Shown here: one piece after another, positions 18,368-26,629 of the stretch
Layout: each line of letters starts with the position of its first letter
How positions within the stretch are numbered: position 1 is the stretch's first letter
Source of the DNA: an uncultured Anaerolineae bacterium
Lineage (GTDB): Bacteria > Chloroflexota > Anaerolineae > Anaerolineales > Villigracilaceae
Assembly (NCBI GenBank): GCA_903838415.1
Contig: CAILYI010000113.1
Coordinates: 1 to 50,537 of the forward strand
Length of the DNA: 50,537 nucleotides
Direction: 5' to 3'
Position numbers and translations under genes: made by a program
The notes under the pieces: model-generated
Told to the model about the DNA's origin: nothing
Database searches by the model: none
The model's input: the letters and a program-made list of their open reading frames with translations, nothing else

Positions 18368-19486
18368 TCACTCGATGAGACCGAAATCAGCAAAGACGCC
18401 CGTATACGCCTGCCTGCAATCGGCTTTGGCTTTTTCGCGCCAGCCGGTTTCAACAGGGAAAAACAATTCTTCGTATTCTTTTCTGACGGCCTGGCGCAGC
18501 GCTTCAGATTTTGCGCCATGTTGAAACAGGCGATTCTCCAAAATGGTGGCGCGCAGGCTGCGGATTTGTGCCGGGAGTGAGTCGCCAAAGGTGCCGAATT
18601 CGAAGCAGGTGGCAAACAAATCTTTCGAGGGGAATTTCTCGTCGCGCAGCTGGTAGAAATATTCGGTGATGTCGCCAGTGGTGGTGTAGAACTCGGACGG
18701 CGTGGCAGCCACAATCAAGGGATAGTTGAAGCGCTTGACCAATTCTGCCGAGGTGGCTTTCTCGCGTAACGAATTGACGAAACTCATCTGATAACGCGGC
18801 CCATAGCCGGTGTGCAAATCAAGATGGATGATGTGCTGATACTCTTCCAGCGTTTTTTGCAGCAGCCCGCGCAGCAGCTGCGCGCTCTCCTGGGTCGCGG
18901 TCCCGCCAAATTGCACGCCGCGCGCATGGCGATACTGTCCGCTCAACGTGCCCTGACGAATGCGCAGCATGCCAAGGCGAATGATTCTCTCAACCAAACG
19001 CGAGACGAAGGCCACATCGCTTAAAAACAGGTTCGCCAACGGACGGGCCGAATCCAAAAGGGGAATCAGTGGCTCGTAATCGGGATTGATCTTTGGATCA
19101 AAGTTTTCGTCCCAAAGGAAGTTGCGGTTTAAGTCGGCGTTGTTTTCGTTGTAGCGGCGGCGCAGCTTCATGCCAGACGGGTTGATGCTGTGAACCAGCA
19201 GCAGACCAGTATTTTCAACGTTCAGGCGCGGAGCGAACTCATCCATGAAGATTTTCAACATGCCAGAGCCGACATAGCCTTCGATGCCATGCAAACCCGT
19301 CGAAACCACGATTAGATTTTCCTTGTGGCGCGGCTCGGCCCAGCCGTAGTCAATGCTCAAGGACGGGTCGCTCTTTAATGGATAAGACTCAAGGCGGGAA
19401 TTTCCCCATTTGGCGCGCAGCAGGTCAAAGTCCTGGATGAAGCGCGCGCGGGAGGCCTCGTAGCTTTCAGGGAAGAGAGTTTCCAT
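18368..19486 (-). CDS. DUF2817 / M14-like metallopeptidase family protein
   Basis: A 372-residue protein related to the zinc carboxypeptidase/aspartoacylase fold (DUF2817). Family signatures are VVSTGLHGIEGYVGSGM (probable zinc ligands His and Glu in HGIE), LLVHSINPSG, NNADLNRNF and HLDLHTGYGP, the last supplying a third zinc-binding His. The frame is open to 19582, but METLFPESYE at 19486 is chosen: its ATG shares one base with the stop codon of the upstream carrier gene (TAATG), which indicates translational coupling. Family members probably cleave small amide or peptide bonds. Coupling to a YfcC-type carrier suggests uptake of a small peptide or acyl amino acid followed by hydrolysis (inference). 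Confidence 0.85.
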   Translation of the reverse strand: METLFPESYEASRARFIQDFDLLRAKWGNSRLESYPLKSDPSLSIDYGWAEPRHKENLIVVSTGLHGIEGYVGSGMLKIFMDEFAPRLNVENTGLLLVHSINPSGMKLRRRYNENNADLNRNFLWDENFDPKINPDYEPLIPLLDSARPLANLFLSDVAFVSRLVERIIRLGMLRIRQGTLSGQYRHARGVQFGGTATQESAQLLRGLLQKTLEEYQHIIHLDLHTGYGPRYQMSFVNSLREKATSAELVKRFNYPLIVAATPSEFYTTTGDITEYFYQLRDEKFPSKDLFATCFEFGTFGDSLPAQIRSLRATILENRLFQHGAKSEALRQAVRKEYEELFFPVETGWREKAKADCRQAYTGVFADFGLIE

Positions 19487-20934
19487 TAAAAAGGCCCAAG
19501 TCCAATCGCCACGGCAATTCCCAAAAAGGCCACGGTTGCGAGAATGACCCACAGCCAGAGCTTGGCGGTCCAGCGCAGCCACTTGGGGTAACTGACCACG
19601 GTCAGGCCCAGGCTGATCAGCAAAACGGGATTGGTGGGATAAGCCAGGTTGGAGAAACCGTCGCCGAAGATGTAGGCGAGCACGGCGGTCTGACGGGTGA
19701 CGCCGATCAAGTCGGCGAGCGGCAGGACGATGGGCATCATCAGGAAGGCTTTGGCCGAACCGGAAGCGATGAAGAACTCAATGCCCAACGCCAGCCCGTA
19801 AATGACGATCGCAGCCGGGAAAGCGCCGAGCTTGGTGAAGGGATCGGCGGCGGCGTGCAAGATGGTGTCGGTCACTCCGCCACTGTCGATGATGAAGCGA
19901 ATGCTGGCTGCCATCAGGATCAGCGGCACGGATGGCGCGAGACCGCCCCAGCCTTCGATGAGTCCCTGCCAGACAACCCGGCGCCCTGCGCCCGAAATGA
20001 AACCCGCGCCCAATCCGCCGATCAGAAAGAGAATGCCGACGATGGGCAGCGCGTAATCGGAAATGGCGGGAACGAACGGGGCGGAAAGCATGGAGATGAA
20101 GATCAGGATCACGAATAAACCGAAGAACTGCATGGCCCGGTCCTGTTTGGGGTCATCGGCGATGAAGGAGGCATCGACGGTTTTATATTTTTCGCGTTCA
20201 GCCAGGTCTTCGCCATGTAACAGGGATTTCTTGGGGTCTTTGTCGATTTTGTGGGCATACCCCGAAAGAAAGGATGCAAAAATCAGATAGATGACAACAA
20301 ATATGATGACGCGAAACCAGGCGCCGGAAAACAGCGGTAAGCCCGCCAGCTGCTGTGATACTCCCAGCGTGTACGGATTGGAAATGGCCGCCGAGAACCC
20401 CATGTTGGTCGCCAGAATGGACATGCCCAGGCCAACCAGCGCATCCCAGCCGAGCGTATACGAGAGCGCAATCATGAGCGGCACGAGCAGCACAACTTCT
20501 TCAAACGTGCCCAGGGTTGCGCCCAGGAACATAAAAGCCAGGGCAACCACCCAGAGCAGGGTGTACTTCCGCCCGCTGAAACGTCTCACGATGTTGCCGA
20601 TGAAAGCGCGCAGCGTGCCGGTCTTGTCCATCACGGCGAAGGCGCCGCCCGCGAAAAACAGCACGATGATAATGACAATGACGGTCAATCCGCTGCTGCT
20701 GCCGAGCACTTCGATCGGCGCAATGAACCAGCGCCAGACCGGATAGTTCGGGTGATCAATCAGTTTGAAGGAGGCCGGATCGATGGTTTGGCGTCCATCC
20801 ACGTCAATGTGAGCATACTGCCCGGCCGGGATGACAAGCGTCAGGATTCCGGCGACCATCATCAAGACAAATAAAATCGCCAGCGACTGAAAAAAGGCTC
20901 GCTGGCTGATTTGTGCACCTGCTTTTTGTTCCAT
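19486..20934 (-). CDS. YfcC-family (AitC/arginine-ornithine antiporter-like) membrane carrier
   Basis: A 482-residue polytopic membrane protein with about 12 hydrophobic helices, of the YfcC / anaerobic C4-dicarboxylate carrier superfamily. Diagnostic stretches are VIPAGQY after the first helix, FFAGGAFAVMDKTG, FLGATLGTFEEVVLLVP, SNPYTLGVSQ and the late re-entrant region FIASGSAKAFLMMPI. Substrates in the family include amino acids and small peptides; this one is unassigned. It is translationally coupled to the DUF2817 gene downstream. A promoter with the AAAATGTACAC block lies at 20958-20987 on this strand, giving a short leader with GGAGCATTCC before ATG 20934. Confidence 0.88.
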   Translation of the reverse strand: MEQKAGAQISQRAFFQSLAILFVLMMVAGILTLVIPAGQYAHIDVDGRQTIDPASFKLIDHPNYPVWRWFIAPIEVLGSSSGLTVIVIIIVLFFAGGAFAVMDKTGTLRAFIGNIVRRFSGRKYTLLWVVALAFMFLGATLGTFEEVVLLVPLMIALSYTLGWDALVGLGMSILATNMGFSAAISNPYTLGVSQQLAGLPLFSGAWFRVIIFVVIYLIFASFLSGYAHKIDKDPKKSLLHGEDLAEREKYKTVDASFIADDPKQDRAMQFFGLFVILIFISMLSAPFVPAISDYALPIVGILFLIGGLGAGFISGAGRRVVWQGLIEGWGGLAPSVPLILMAASIRFIIDSGGVTDTILHAAADPFTKLGAFPAAIVIYGLALGIEFFIASGSAKAFLMMPIVLPLADLIGVTRQTAVLAYIFGDGFSNLAYPTNPVLLISLGLTVVSYPKWLRWTAKLWLWVILATVAFLGIAVAIGLGPF

Positions 20935-20957
20935 GGAATGCTCCTATATCGATTTTA

Positions 20958-20987
20958 TGTGTACATTTTACTACAAGGGTTTAACAA
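20958..20987 (-). promoter_or_regulatory. Promoter of the YfcC-type carrier, shared AAAATGTACAC block
   Basis: Read on the minus strand: TTGTTA (20987-20982), an 18-base spacer ending AAAATG, then TACACA (20963-20958). The AAAATGTACAC core also occurs at the promoters at 26.4 and 44.2 kb. Confidence 0.5.
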
Positions 20988-21109
20988 TACATGACGTGGT
21001 CGGGATGATTTTCCAAACACCGCCCACGCGCGCCTGCAGTGCTACCAAAATACCAAATCCTTGGCTATACTTAATGGTGCCTTCCCGCCCCTCCACCAAA
21101 GGAAAACTC

Positions 21110-22966
21110 ATGGAAAAAATCATCCCGGTCACCGAAAAATACGAACGCAATGGCTGGCCAGCGCTGCCCCGCCCGGATATCAAGCCGCCCACCGGCTGGA
21201 ATCTCGACCTGATTACCGCCCAGGAACGCATTCGCAGCCATCAGCTCTCGCCGGATGGAGAGCGCATTACCTTCATCAAGGACGATGGCCAGCTTTCAGA
21301 TGTTTTCACCCTGCCCGCCAGCGGCGGCTGGCCGGGCCGCGTCAGCACCAATCGCGGCCTGGTGGCTTATTGGGATGACGAGATTCCGCAGTGGTCACCG
21401 GATGGCGAATACCTGGCCTTTTGTATTGATGGACACGTCCACATCAGCAATCAGCGGGGCAACGGGCTGCCGGAAAAGATCACGGATTTCACCAGCGCAG
21501 CCGGGTCGCCACGCTGGATGCCGGACTCCAACGGCTTGATCGTTTCCGTCACGCGCCACGAAGCCGACCAGTTGCTGTTGACCGATAAAGCAGGCGCGTG
21601 GCCCCGGCAGTTGACCAACTCCGCGGATGGCGATCACTGGGATGCCCAGCCCAACCCGGACGGCAAATTCGTCGCGTTCACCTTCCGCCCCTTCGACGAC
21701 CTGAACCGGCTGGATATCTGCCTGATTGACCTGGCCGATGGCGCCATCCGCACGGTGTACGGCAGTCCCAAGACCCGCGCCCGTGAACCGCGCTGGTCGC
21801 CCGACGGCCAATGGATCGCCTTTATCTGCCAGCAAGCCGGGCGCGACGATTTGTGGCTGATCCGTCCCAACGGCGAAGGCCTGCACCAGCTCACCCGCCT
21901 GGGGCATGACATCTTCCAATATAAGTGGAGCCCCGATGGCGCACAGATCCTGGCCACAGTCAACCGCGCCGGGGCCTTTGATTTGGCGTTGCTCGATCCA
22001 GCAACGGGGAGTCTGACGGACCTGCGCCGCGGAAATGGCTGTCACTTCAACCCCAATTGGTCGCCGGACGGACAATTCGTCAGCTTTGAGTATGAAAGCC
22101 CGGTTCAGCCGCCCGAAATCTACCTGCTGGAACTGGCCAACAAAACCGTCACCCAGCTAACGTTTTCGTTCATCCCGGCGCTGGCCGCCAACCCAATGGT
22201 CATGCCCGAACTGGTCAGCTATCCATCCTTCGACGGGCTGGAAATCCCCGCTTTGCTGTACCACCCGCTCAAACCCAACGGCGCGGCGATCCTTTATCCA
22301 CATGGCGGCCCTTCGGGGCAATCCTGCTATGAGTGGGATTTGCTGGCGCAATATCTGGTCGCCAAGGGCTACACCTTTATCGCGCCCAATTATCGCGGCT
22401 CCACCGGCTACGGCGTGGAATTTGAACATGCCAATTATGGCGATTGGGGCCTGGGCGATACGAAAGATTGCCTGGCGGGCGCGAAATACCTGGGAAGCCT
22501 GCCCGGCATCGACCCGGCGCGACTGGCGATCATGGGCGGCAGTTATGGCGGCTACCTGACCAACTGCTGCCTGGCGCGTGACCCGCAATATCTGTTTGCC
22601 TGCGGCATTGCCAAATATGGCGACGCCAACACCTTCAGCTCGTGGGCGCTGTGCAGACGTGAACTGCGCCTGTATACCGAAATCTTCCTGGGGCACCCGG
22701 CCAGAAACCGCGCGGCCTACCATGAAAGCTGCCCGATTTACGATGTGGAAAACGTCCAGAAGCCGCTTTTGCTCCTGCATGGCCTGGATGATGATGTTGT
22801 CCCGCCGGAAGCCAGCGAAGAATGGGCCGCGGCCCTGCGTGCGCACGGCAAGACCTTTGAGTACAAGACCTATGCCGGTGAGCCGCACGGTTTCCTGCGC
22901 CGCGAAACCATGTTGGATGTGTACGGCCGCATGGAGCGTTTTCTGGATTGGTACCTGCTTCCTTGA
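21110..22966 (+). CDS. S9-family (prolyl oligopeptidase-like) serine peptidase
   Basis: A 618-residue protein: an N-terminal WD40/TolB-like beta-propeller (residues ~45-360, repeated PRWSPDGQWIAF-type blades) and a C-terminal alpha/beta hydrolase (~380-615). The catalytic triad is visible: nucleophile in MGGSYGGYLT, Asp in GLDDDVVPPE, His in GEPHGFLRR. Oxyanion region is LYPHGGPSGQ. Such enzymes cleave short peptides in the cytoplasm; no signal peptide is seen. The frame is open back to 20933, overlapping the divergent carrier gene, so ATG 21110 is chosen; AAAGGA precedes it and a TATACT box lies at 21066-21071. A neighbouring peptide-type carrier and DUF2817 hydrolase suggest a peptide-utilisation locus. 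Confidence 0.92.
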   Translation: MEKIIPVTEKYERNGWPALPRPDIKPPTGWNLDLITAQERIRSHQLSPDGERITFIKDDGQLSDVFTLPASGGWPGRVSTNRGLVAYWDDEIPQWSPDGEYLAFCIDGHVHISNQRGNGLPEKITDFTSAAGSPRWMPDSNGLIVSVTRHEADQLLLTDKAGAWPRQLTNSADGDHWDAQPNPDGKFVAFTFRPFDDLNRLDICLIDLADGAIRTVYGSPKTRAREPRWSPDGQWIAFICQQAGRDDLWLIRPNGEGLHQLTRLGHDIFQYKWSPDGAQILATVNRAGAFDLALLDPATGSLTDLRRGNGCHFNPNWSPDGQFVSFEYESPVQPPEIYLLELANKTVTQLTFSFIPALAANPMVMPELVSYPSFDGLEIPALLYHPLKPNGAAILYPHGGPSGQSCYEWDLLAQYLVAKGYTFIAPNYRGSTGYGVEFEHANYGDWGLGDTKDCLAGAKYLGSLPGIDPARLAIMGGSYGGYLTNCCLARDPQYLFACGIAKYGDANTFSSWALCRRELRLYTEIFLGHPARNRAAYHESCPIYDVENVQKPLLLLHGLDDDVVPPEASEEWAAALRAHGKTFEYKTYAGEPHGFLRRETMLDVYGRMERFLDWYLLP

Positions 22967-22985
22967 TTTACAGCCCTAAAAAAAA

Positions 22986-23047
22986 CTTCCTGGCGCTGCG
23001 CAATGGGCAACGTCAGGAAGCAAGCCTCCGCCGGAAGGTGGGGGCTT
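22986..23047. terminator. Two adjacent hairpins between convergent genes
   Basis: Hairpin 1 pairs 22986-22995 with 23011-23020 (10 bp, one G-U). Hairpin 2 pairs 23022-23032 with 23037-23047 around GGAA (11 bp, two G-U). An A-run at 22978-22985 becomes a U-run for the minus-strand gene ending at 23049. Confidence 0.6.
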
Positions 23048-23048
23048 A

Positions 23049-23267
23049 CTATTTACGGGAAGCCAGAAACAGCTCCTCGACTTTCGTCCGCGCCCAGGGG
23101 GTGTGACGTAAAAACTTCAGGCTCGATTTGAGGCTGGGGTTTTCACGAAAACATTGGATCGGGATGCGCTTTCCCAGCTGCTCCCAACCGTACAGCTCCA
23201 TAAGTTGAGTCAGAATATTTTCAAGGGTTATGCCGTGCAAAGGGTTATTGGGCTGCGGATTTGTCAT
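23049..23267 (-). CDS. VF530-family (DUF2132) small DNA-binding-like protein
   Basis: A 72-residue protein that matches the small VF530 / DUF2132 family along its whole length: the conserved [10 protein letters not shown] opening, the central [12 protein letters not shown], then [20 protein letters not shown] and the end KVEELF. A member from Vibrio has a solved fold with a DNA-binding-like surface, but the cellular role is not established. It is convergent with the S9 peptidase and 37 bases downstream of the aldo/keto reductase gene on the same strand, possibly in one transcript. The ribosome-binding site (GAGAG) is moderate. Confidence 0.9.
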   Translation of the reverse strand: MTNPQPNNPLHGITLENILTQLMELYGWEQLGKRIPIQCFRENPSLKSSLKFLRHTPWARTKVEELFLASRK

Positions 23268-23304
23268 GGTGCTCTCGCTGGTCGGCCAGCTCCGAAGTGA
23301 TTGA

Positions 23305-24114
23305 TTATGCCAGTTGTTCGATTTCAGCGACGCTCAGGCGCAGGTCTCCCGCACGGAGATTCTCGGCCTGATGCTGAGGGTTGGTCGATTTCGGGATGGT
23401 GATGACGCGCGGCTGCTGCGTCAGCCAGGCCATCGCCACTTGCTGCGGGGTCAGCGCTCTGGCCCGGGCCATCTCCTGCAAAACCGTATGGCTGGCGATA
23501 TCCATGCGCTTCACCGGCGAATAAGCCGTCAACAGGATGTCATTCTGCTGACAATAAGCCAGCACGCCATTTTCCACATAGGTGCGATCGGCCAGGCTGT
23601 AGGGCACCTGGTTGGTGAGCAGCGGCATAGCTGACAGGGCCTGGGCCTGCTTGAGCAGCTCCAGGTTGAAGTTGCTGACTCCCAGATGCCTGACGCGCCC
23701 TTCGCGCAGCAGTAGATTGAGGGCGCGGAAGGTATCTTCTAGCTGCATGCCCTGCATGGGCCAGTGAATCAGGTACAGGTCGAGATAATCCACACCCAGA
23801 CGGCGCAGGCTGTGCTCGCAGGAATACAGCACGTCCGCATAGCGCAGGTGCTCCGGGGAGACCTTGGATGTAATAAATAACTTTTCGCGGGCCAGGCCCA
23901 TCTCGCGCACGGCTTGACCCAAAAGCTCTTCGGCGTGACCAGCTGCGTAGACTTCGGCTGTATCGAAGTGGCGATAGCCCAATTCCAGGGCCGAGCGCAG
24001 CGCCGCTAGGGATTGCGCATCCGTGGCCGGGTCGGGCGTTTCCCTTCCGCCGACCGTCCAGGTGCCAAAGCCGATCTTGGGAATTTGCAGGTTGTGGATG
24101 GTTTCTGTTTGCAT
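23305..24114 (-). CDS. Aldo/keto reductase
   Basis: A 269-residue NADPH-dependent oxidoreductase with the (beta/alpha)8 fold. The catalytic tetrad is seen: Asp in HFDTAEVY, Tyr in the same motif, Lys in FITSKV and His in YLIHWPM. Cofactor-binding signature near the end is [15 protein letters not shown]. Substrates are carbonyl compounds and cannot be assigned. The frame extends to 24141, but [12 protein letters not shown] at 24114 starts the domain. A TATAAT box on this strand (24127-24122) ends only seven bases before that ATG and no Shine-Dalgarno is present, so the message may be leaderless. Confidence 0.9.
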   Translation of the reverse strand: MQTETIHNLQIPKIGFGTWTVGGRETPDPATDAQSLAALRSALELGYRHFDTAEVYAAGHAEELLGQAVREMGLAREKLFITSKVSPEHLRYADVLYSCEHSLRRLGVDYLDLYLIHWPMQGMQLEDTFRALNLLLREGRVRHLGVSNFNLELLKQAQALSAMPLLTNQVPYSLADRTYVENGVLAYCQQNDILLTAYSPVKRMDIASHTVLQEMARARALTPQQVAMAWLTQQPRVITIPKSTNPQHQAENLRAGDLRLSVAEIEQLA

Positions 24115-24213
24115 GGAGGCGATTATAGCATCAAGGCGCATGTCAGCGCTGCCAGGACTTCGTAACAGCTCGCCAGGCTGGACGGTAACCGGTTTTTTTC
24201 ATCAAAACTGGAG

Positions 24214-24243
24214 TGAAAATTACCCCTGTGTTGGTTATATAAT
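24214..24243 (+). promoter_or_regulatory. Promoter in front of the regulator remnant and membrane protein
   Basis: TGAAAA (24214-24219), an 18-base spacer and a perfect TATAAT (24238-24243). It was probably the promoter of the now broken MalT-type gene and may now drive the membrane protein at 24461 with a ~210-base leader. Confidence 0.5.
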
Positions 24244-24255
24244 GAATTTGTACAG

Positions 24256-24407
24256 ATGACTGAACGCTTCTGACGACGAAACTTCACCTGTCCATCCTCC
24301 GCAAAGAGATCATTCCACGCGGGCGATTGGTCGAGCGCTTGAAGGCGAATCTCTAGCAAAAGGATGGTTTCGTTCGCAAACTGACCCTGGTTTCCGCACC
24401 GGCGGGA
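24256..24407 (+). pseudogene. Remnant of a MalT/LuxR-type STAND ATPase transcriptional regulator (N-terminus only)
   Basis: No full reading frame exists, but translation reveals a decayed start. ATG 24256 reads MTER, then one missing base shifts the frame; from 24270 the frame reads LTTKLHLSILRKEIIPRGRL followed by VERLKANL, a TAG stop (24354-24356), then after six codons KLTLVSAPAG. This is the standard N-terminus of large MalT-like LuxR regulators (TKLHxPxxR...VPRxRLxERL...KLTLVSAPAGxGKTT). The homology stops exactly at the P-loop, where the sequence continues unrelated to position 24461. So the remnant has a frameshift, an in-frame stop and a truncation of most of an expected ~900-residue protein. 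Confidence 0.8.
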
Positions 24408-24460
24408 ATTCACGAGGAACGGTTTGCTTTTCCGGCTTGTCCGGGTTAGGAGGAACCAAA

Positions 24461-24847
24461 ATGACTGAACAAACTAAAAATCAGGTTGTCGTTAACCCCG
24501 AGAAGGCTGAACTCAACAAGCGCATGGAAACCATCGCCTGGGGCTGCTTCCTGATCATGTTGGGCGGTTTCATGTTTGTGCCCAAGGATCGCGCACCCGA
24601 AGGCTTATGGTCAATCGGCGTGGGCGCCATCATGCTCGGCCTGAATGCGGCGCGCTATCTTAATCAAATCCGCATGAGCGGGTTTACCACCGTGCTGGGC
24701 CTGCTCTCCGTGATCGGCGGCGTGGTGCAGTTATTCGGCGTCAAAAACCTGGAGGGAGCTTTCCTGCTGATCATCCTGGGGGCTTACCTGGTCATCAAGC
24801 CCTGGTTTGACCGGCGAAAATTGTTTGGCAAAGCCGAGGAAAGCTAA
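24461..24847 (+). CDS. Small four-helix membrane protein, function unknown
   Basis: A 128-residue protein with a short charged N-terminus and four hydrophobic segments: about residues 24-41 (GCFLIMLGGFMFV), 48-65, 75-95 (TTVLGLLSVIGGVVQLFG) and 97-115 (GAFLLIILGAYLVI). The C-terminus is basic and cytoplasmic-looking. ATG 24461 is chosen over an upstream in-frame start at 24437 because a perfect AGGAGG lies eight bases before it. I do not recognise the family. It sits immediately behind the regulator remnant, whose promoter it may have inherited. Confidence 0.75.
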   Translation: MTEQTKNQVVVNPEKAELNKRMETIAWGCFLIMLGGFMFVPKDRAPEGLWSIGVGAIMLGLNAARYLNQIRMSGFTTVLGLLSVIGGVVQLFGVKNLEGAFLLIILGAYLVIKPWFDRRKLFGKAEES

Positions 24848-24915
24848 CTATCCACCAACACATGAAGCCAGGGCGGGGACGAATCCTGGCGCAAAAGCCG
24901 TTTCATAGACCGCGG

Positions 24916-26271
24916 CTACTCAGCCGCCTTGCGCCGGACGGCCAGCATGGTGATGTCGTCAAATTGGCTCGCGCCCGCCGAGAATTCTTCAATTTGGTTT
25001 TGAATATGTTCCAACAGGGCAGAGAGCGCCCGATCTCCACCCAACAAGGGGGGCAGGCCGCGGGCCTCGAAAGTTTCCCCAGCCGGGTTGACCGCATCCG
25101 TCAAACCGTCGGTATAGGCAAAAAGCGTGTCGCCGTCTTCCAACTGCACCTCGCGGAGGGTGTAATCGACATCCGGGCGCGCCCCAACTGCCGGACCAGT
25201 CGGTTCCAGCAACTGCTTGCGGCCCTGCGAATTGAGCACCAGCGGCGGGAGATGCCCGCCGTTGAGATAGGTCAGCCGCCCGGACTGGAGATCGAGAATC
25301 CCAAAAAAGATGGTGGCGAACATGCCCGTTTCGCCGTGCGTTTCGACGATGTAATTATTGGTCAACGAAATGGCATTCTTGATGCGCGCCGCGGAGGAAG
25401 CGCCCTGACCAGAGTCAACGCGGGCATAAAAGTCGATGTTTGAGACCGCGCGCAGCAAACTGCGGAACAGGGTCATGAACAGCGCTGCGCCCAGGCCTTT
25501 ATCGCACACATCGGCAATCACCAGGCCGATGCGACCTTCCGGCAGCTCAAAGACATCATAAAAATCCCCGGCGACTTCGCGGGCGGGCTGAAGCGAGGCA
25601 GCGATCTCCCAACCGGCGGGCTGCGGCAGGATATCGGGCAGGAAGCCGGCCTGGATTTCACGCCCAATCTCAAACTCCCGTTCAAGCGCCTGTCGATACA
25701 GGTTTTCCTGTTCCCACAGGCGGGCGTTCTCAAGGGCGAGGCTCATCGAAGCGGCCAGCGTTTGCAGCAGGCGGACGTGCGATTCGCTGAAGGCGTTTTC
25801 CTGATCGATATTTTGCAGGCTCAAAATCCCGGTCACCTGCGCGCCAACAAACAAGGGCACGCCCAGCCAGGATTTGGGCGTGGTCGTGCCGGGCAGGGTG
25901 GGCTGCCCCAGGCGCGCGGCTTTTTCGGCCACGCCACTATTGACCAGAATAGGTTGGCGCGTCTGGATGATTTGCGAGCGAAAGCCGCCCGGCGGATGCG
26001 ACCCGGGCGAGAAAACACGCTGACCGCGTTCAATCGCATAGCGATGTTCAACCGTGTGCGTATGCGGGTCATAGGTCGAAAGCATCACGACCTGCGCGTC
26101 GAAAATCTCGCGAATCTTCTCACCCACCAAATCATAAATAGCCTGGACATCCAGATGATAGGCCAGCCCCTGCTGAACGCTGTTGATGATATCCAGTTCC
26201 GCTTCGCGCTGAATCAGTTTCTGCCTGAGCTGCGAAATATCTTCCCTGGCTAAGTTGGTTGGGTCGATCAT
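24916..26271 (-). CDS. GAF-domain SpoIIE/RsbU-type PP2C serine phosphatase
   Basis: A 451-residue signalling phosphatase: a short coiled coil, a GAF domain (residues ~35-185) and a PP2C/SpoIIE domain (~215-448) with EVAGDFYDVFELPEGR, VIADVCDKGLGAALFM, YLNGGHLPP and FAYTDGLTDAVN. The metal-binding Asp residues of GDFYD and ADVCDKG are present. Such enzymes dephosphorylate anti-sigma-factor antagonists in partner-switching systems; no antagonist/anti-sigma pair lies in the window. The start is ATG 26271, with GGAGG seven bases upstream; longer in-frame starts are less likely. It is driven by the TTGACT/TACACT promoter at 26372-26400. Confidence 0.9.
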   Translation of the reverse strand: MIDPTNLAREDISQLRQKLIQREAELDIINSVQQGLAYHLDVQAIYDLVGEKIREIFDAQVVMLSTYDPHTHTVEHRYAIERGQRVFSPGSHPPGGFRSQIIQTRQPILVNSGVAEKAARLGQPTLPGTTTPKSWLGVPLFVGAQVTGILSLQNIDQENAFSESHVRLLQTLAASMSLALENARLWEQENLYRQALEREFEIGREIQAGFLPDILPQPAGWEIAASLQPAREVAGDFYDVFELPEGRIGLVIADVCDKGLGAALFMTLFRSLLRAVSNIDFYARVDSGQGASSAARIKNAISLTNNYIVETHGETGMFATIFFGILDLQSGRLTYLNGGHLPPLVLNSQGRKQLLEPTGPAVGARPDVDYTLREVQLEDGDTLFAYTDGLTDAVNPAGETFEARGLPPLLGGDRALSALLEHIQNQIEEFSAGASQFDDITMLAVRRKAAE

Positions 26272-26371
26272 CCTGCCTCCTGCCGAATTGTGCTGCAATG
26301 CCCCCGGTCGCAAATTGCGGTTTTCCACTTAAGCAAAAAGCGCAATTTGTGACCGTGCGGGGTATAAAGTC

Positions 26372-26400
26372 AGTGTACATTTTCAGGGCGGTATAGTCAA
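26372..26400 (-). promoter_or_regulatory. Promoter of the GAF-SpoIIE phosphatase
   Basis: Minus strand: TTGACT (26400-26395), 17-base spacer ending AAAATG, TACACT (26377-26372). The boxes and the end of the spacer are identical to the promoter at 44161-44189. The expected leader to ATG 26271 is about 95 bases. The rest of the 358-base gap up to 26629 holds only the terminator of the upstream gene. Confidence 0.7.
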
Positions 26401-26573
26401 TGGGGTTTGATGAAAAACTGCCGTGTAAAGCGCAAAAGAAACAGCTTAATCTGCAAATCAAACGCCGAAACATGGTCATCGCAAGGCTTAGCTCCAAATA
26501 GTCTAGCGGCTTAATCTTCCGATTTATTGGCTGAAACCAGTGGCACAGCAGCGGCTTTTGGCCGTTAAATAAT

Positions 26574-26602
26574 CAGGGTGAGGCGCCTGACGCCCCACCC
26601 TG
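26574..26602 (-). terminator. Terminator after the RsbQ/diguanylate cyclase pair
   Basis: A 12-bp stem with one mismatch (26574-26585 with 26591-26602), loop CCTGA, followed on the minus strand by an A/T-rich stretch (ATTATTTAAC). It lies 27 bases after the cyclase stop. Confidence 0.6.
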
Positions 26603-26629
26603 GGTGATTCTATTCGGTCTCGAAACAAA

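Noticed and set aside
20933-21109. Longer N-terminus for the S9 peptidase
   Set aside because: It would overlap the start of the divergent carrier gene; a ribosome-binding site, a TATACT box and the domain start support ATG 21110.
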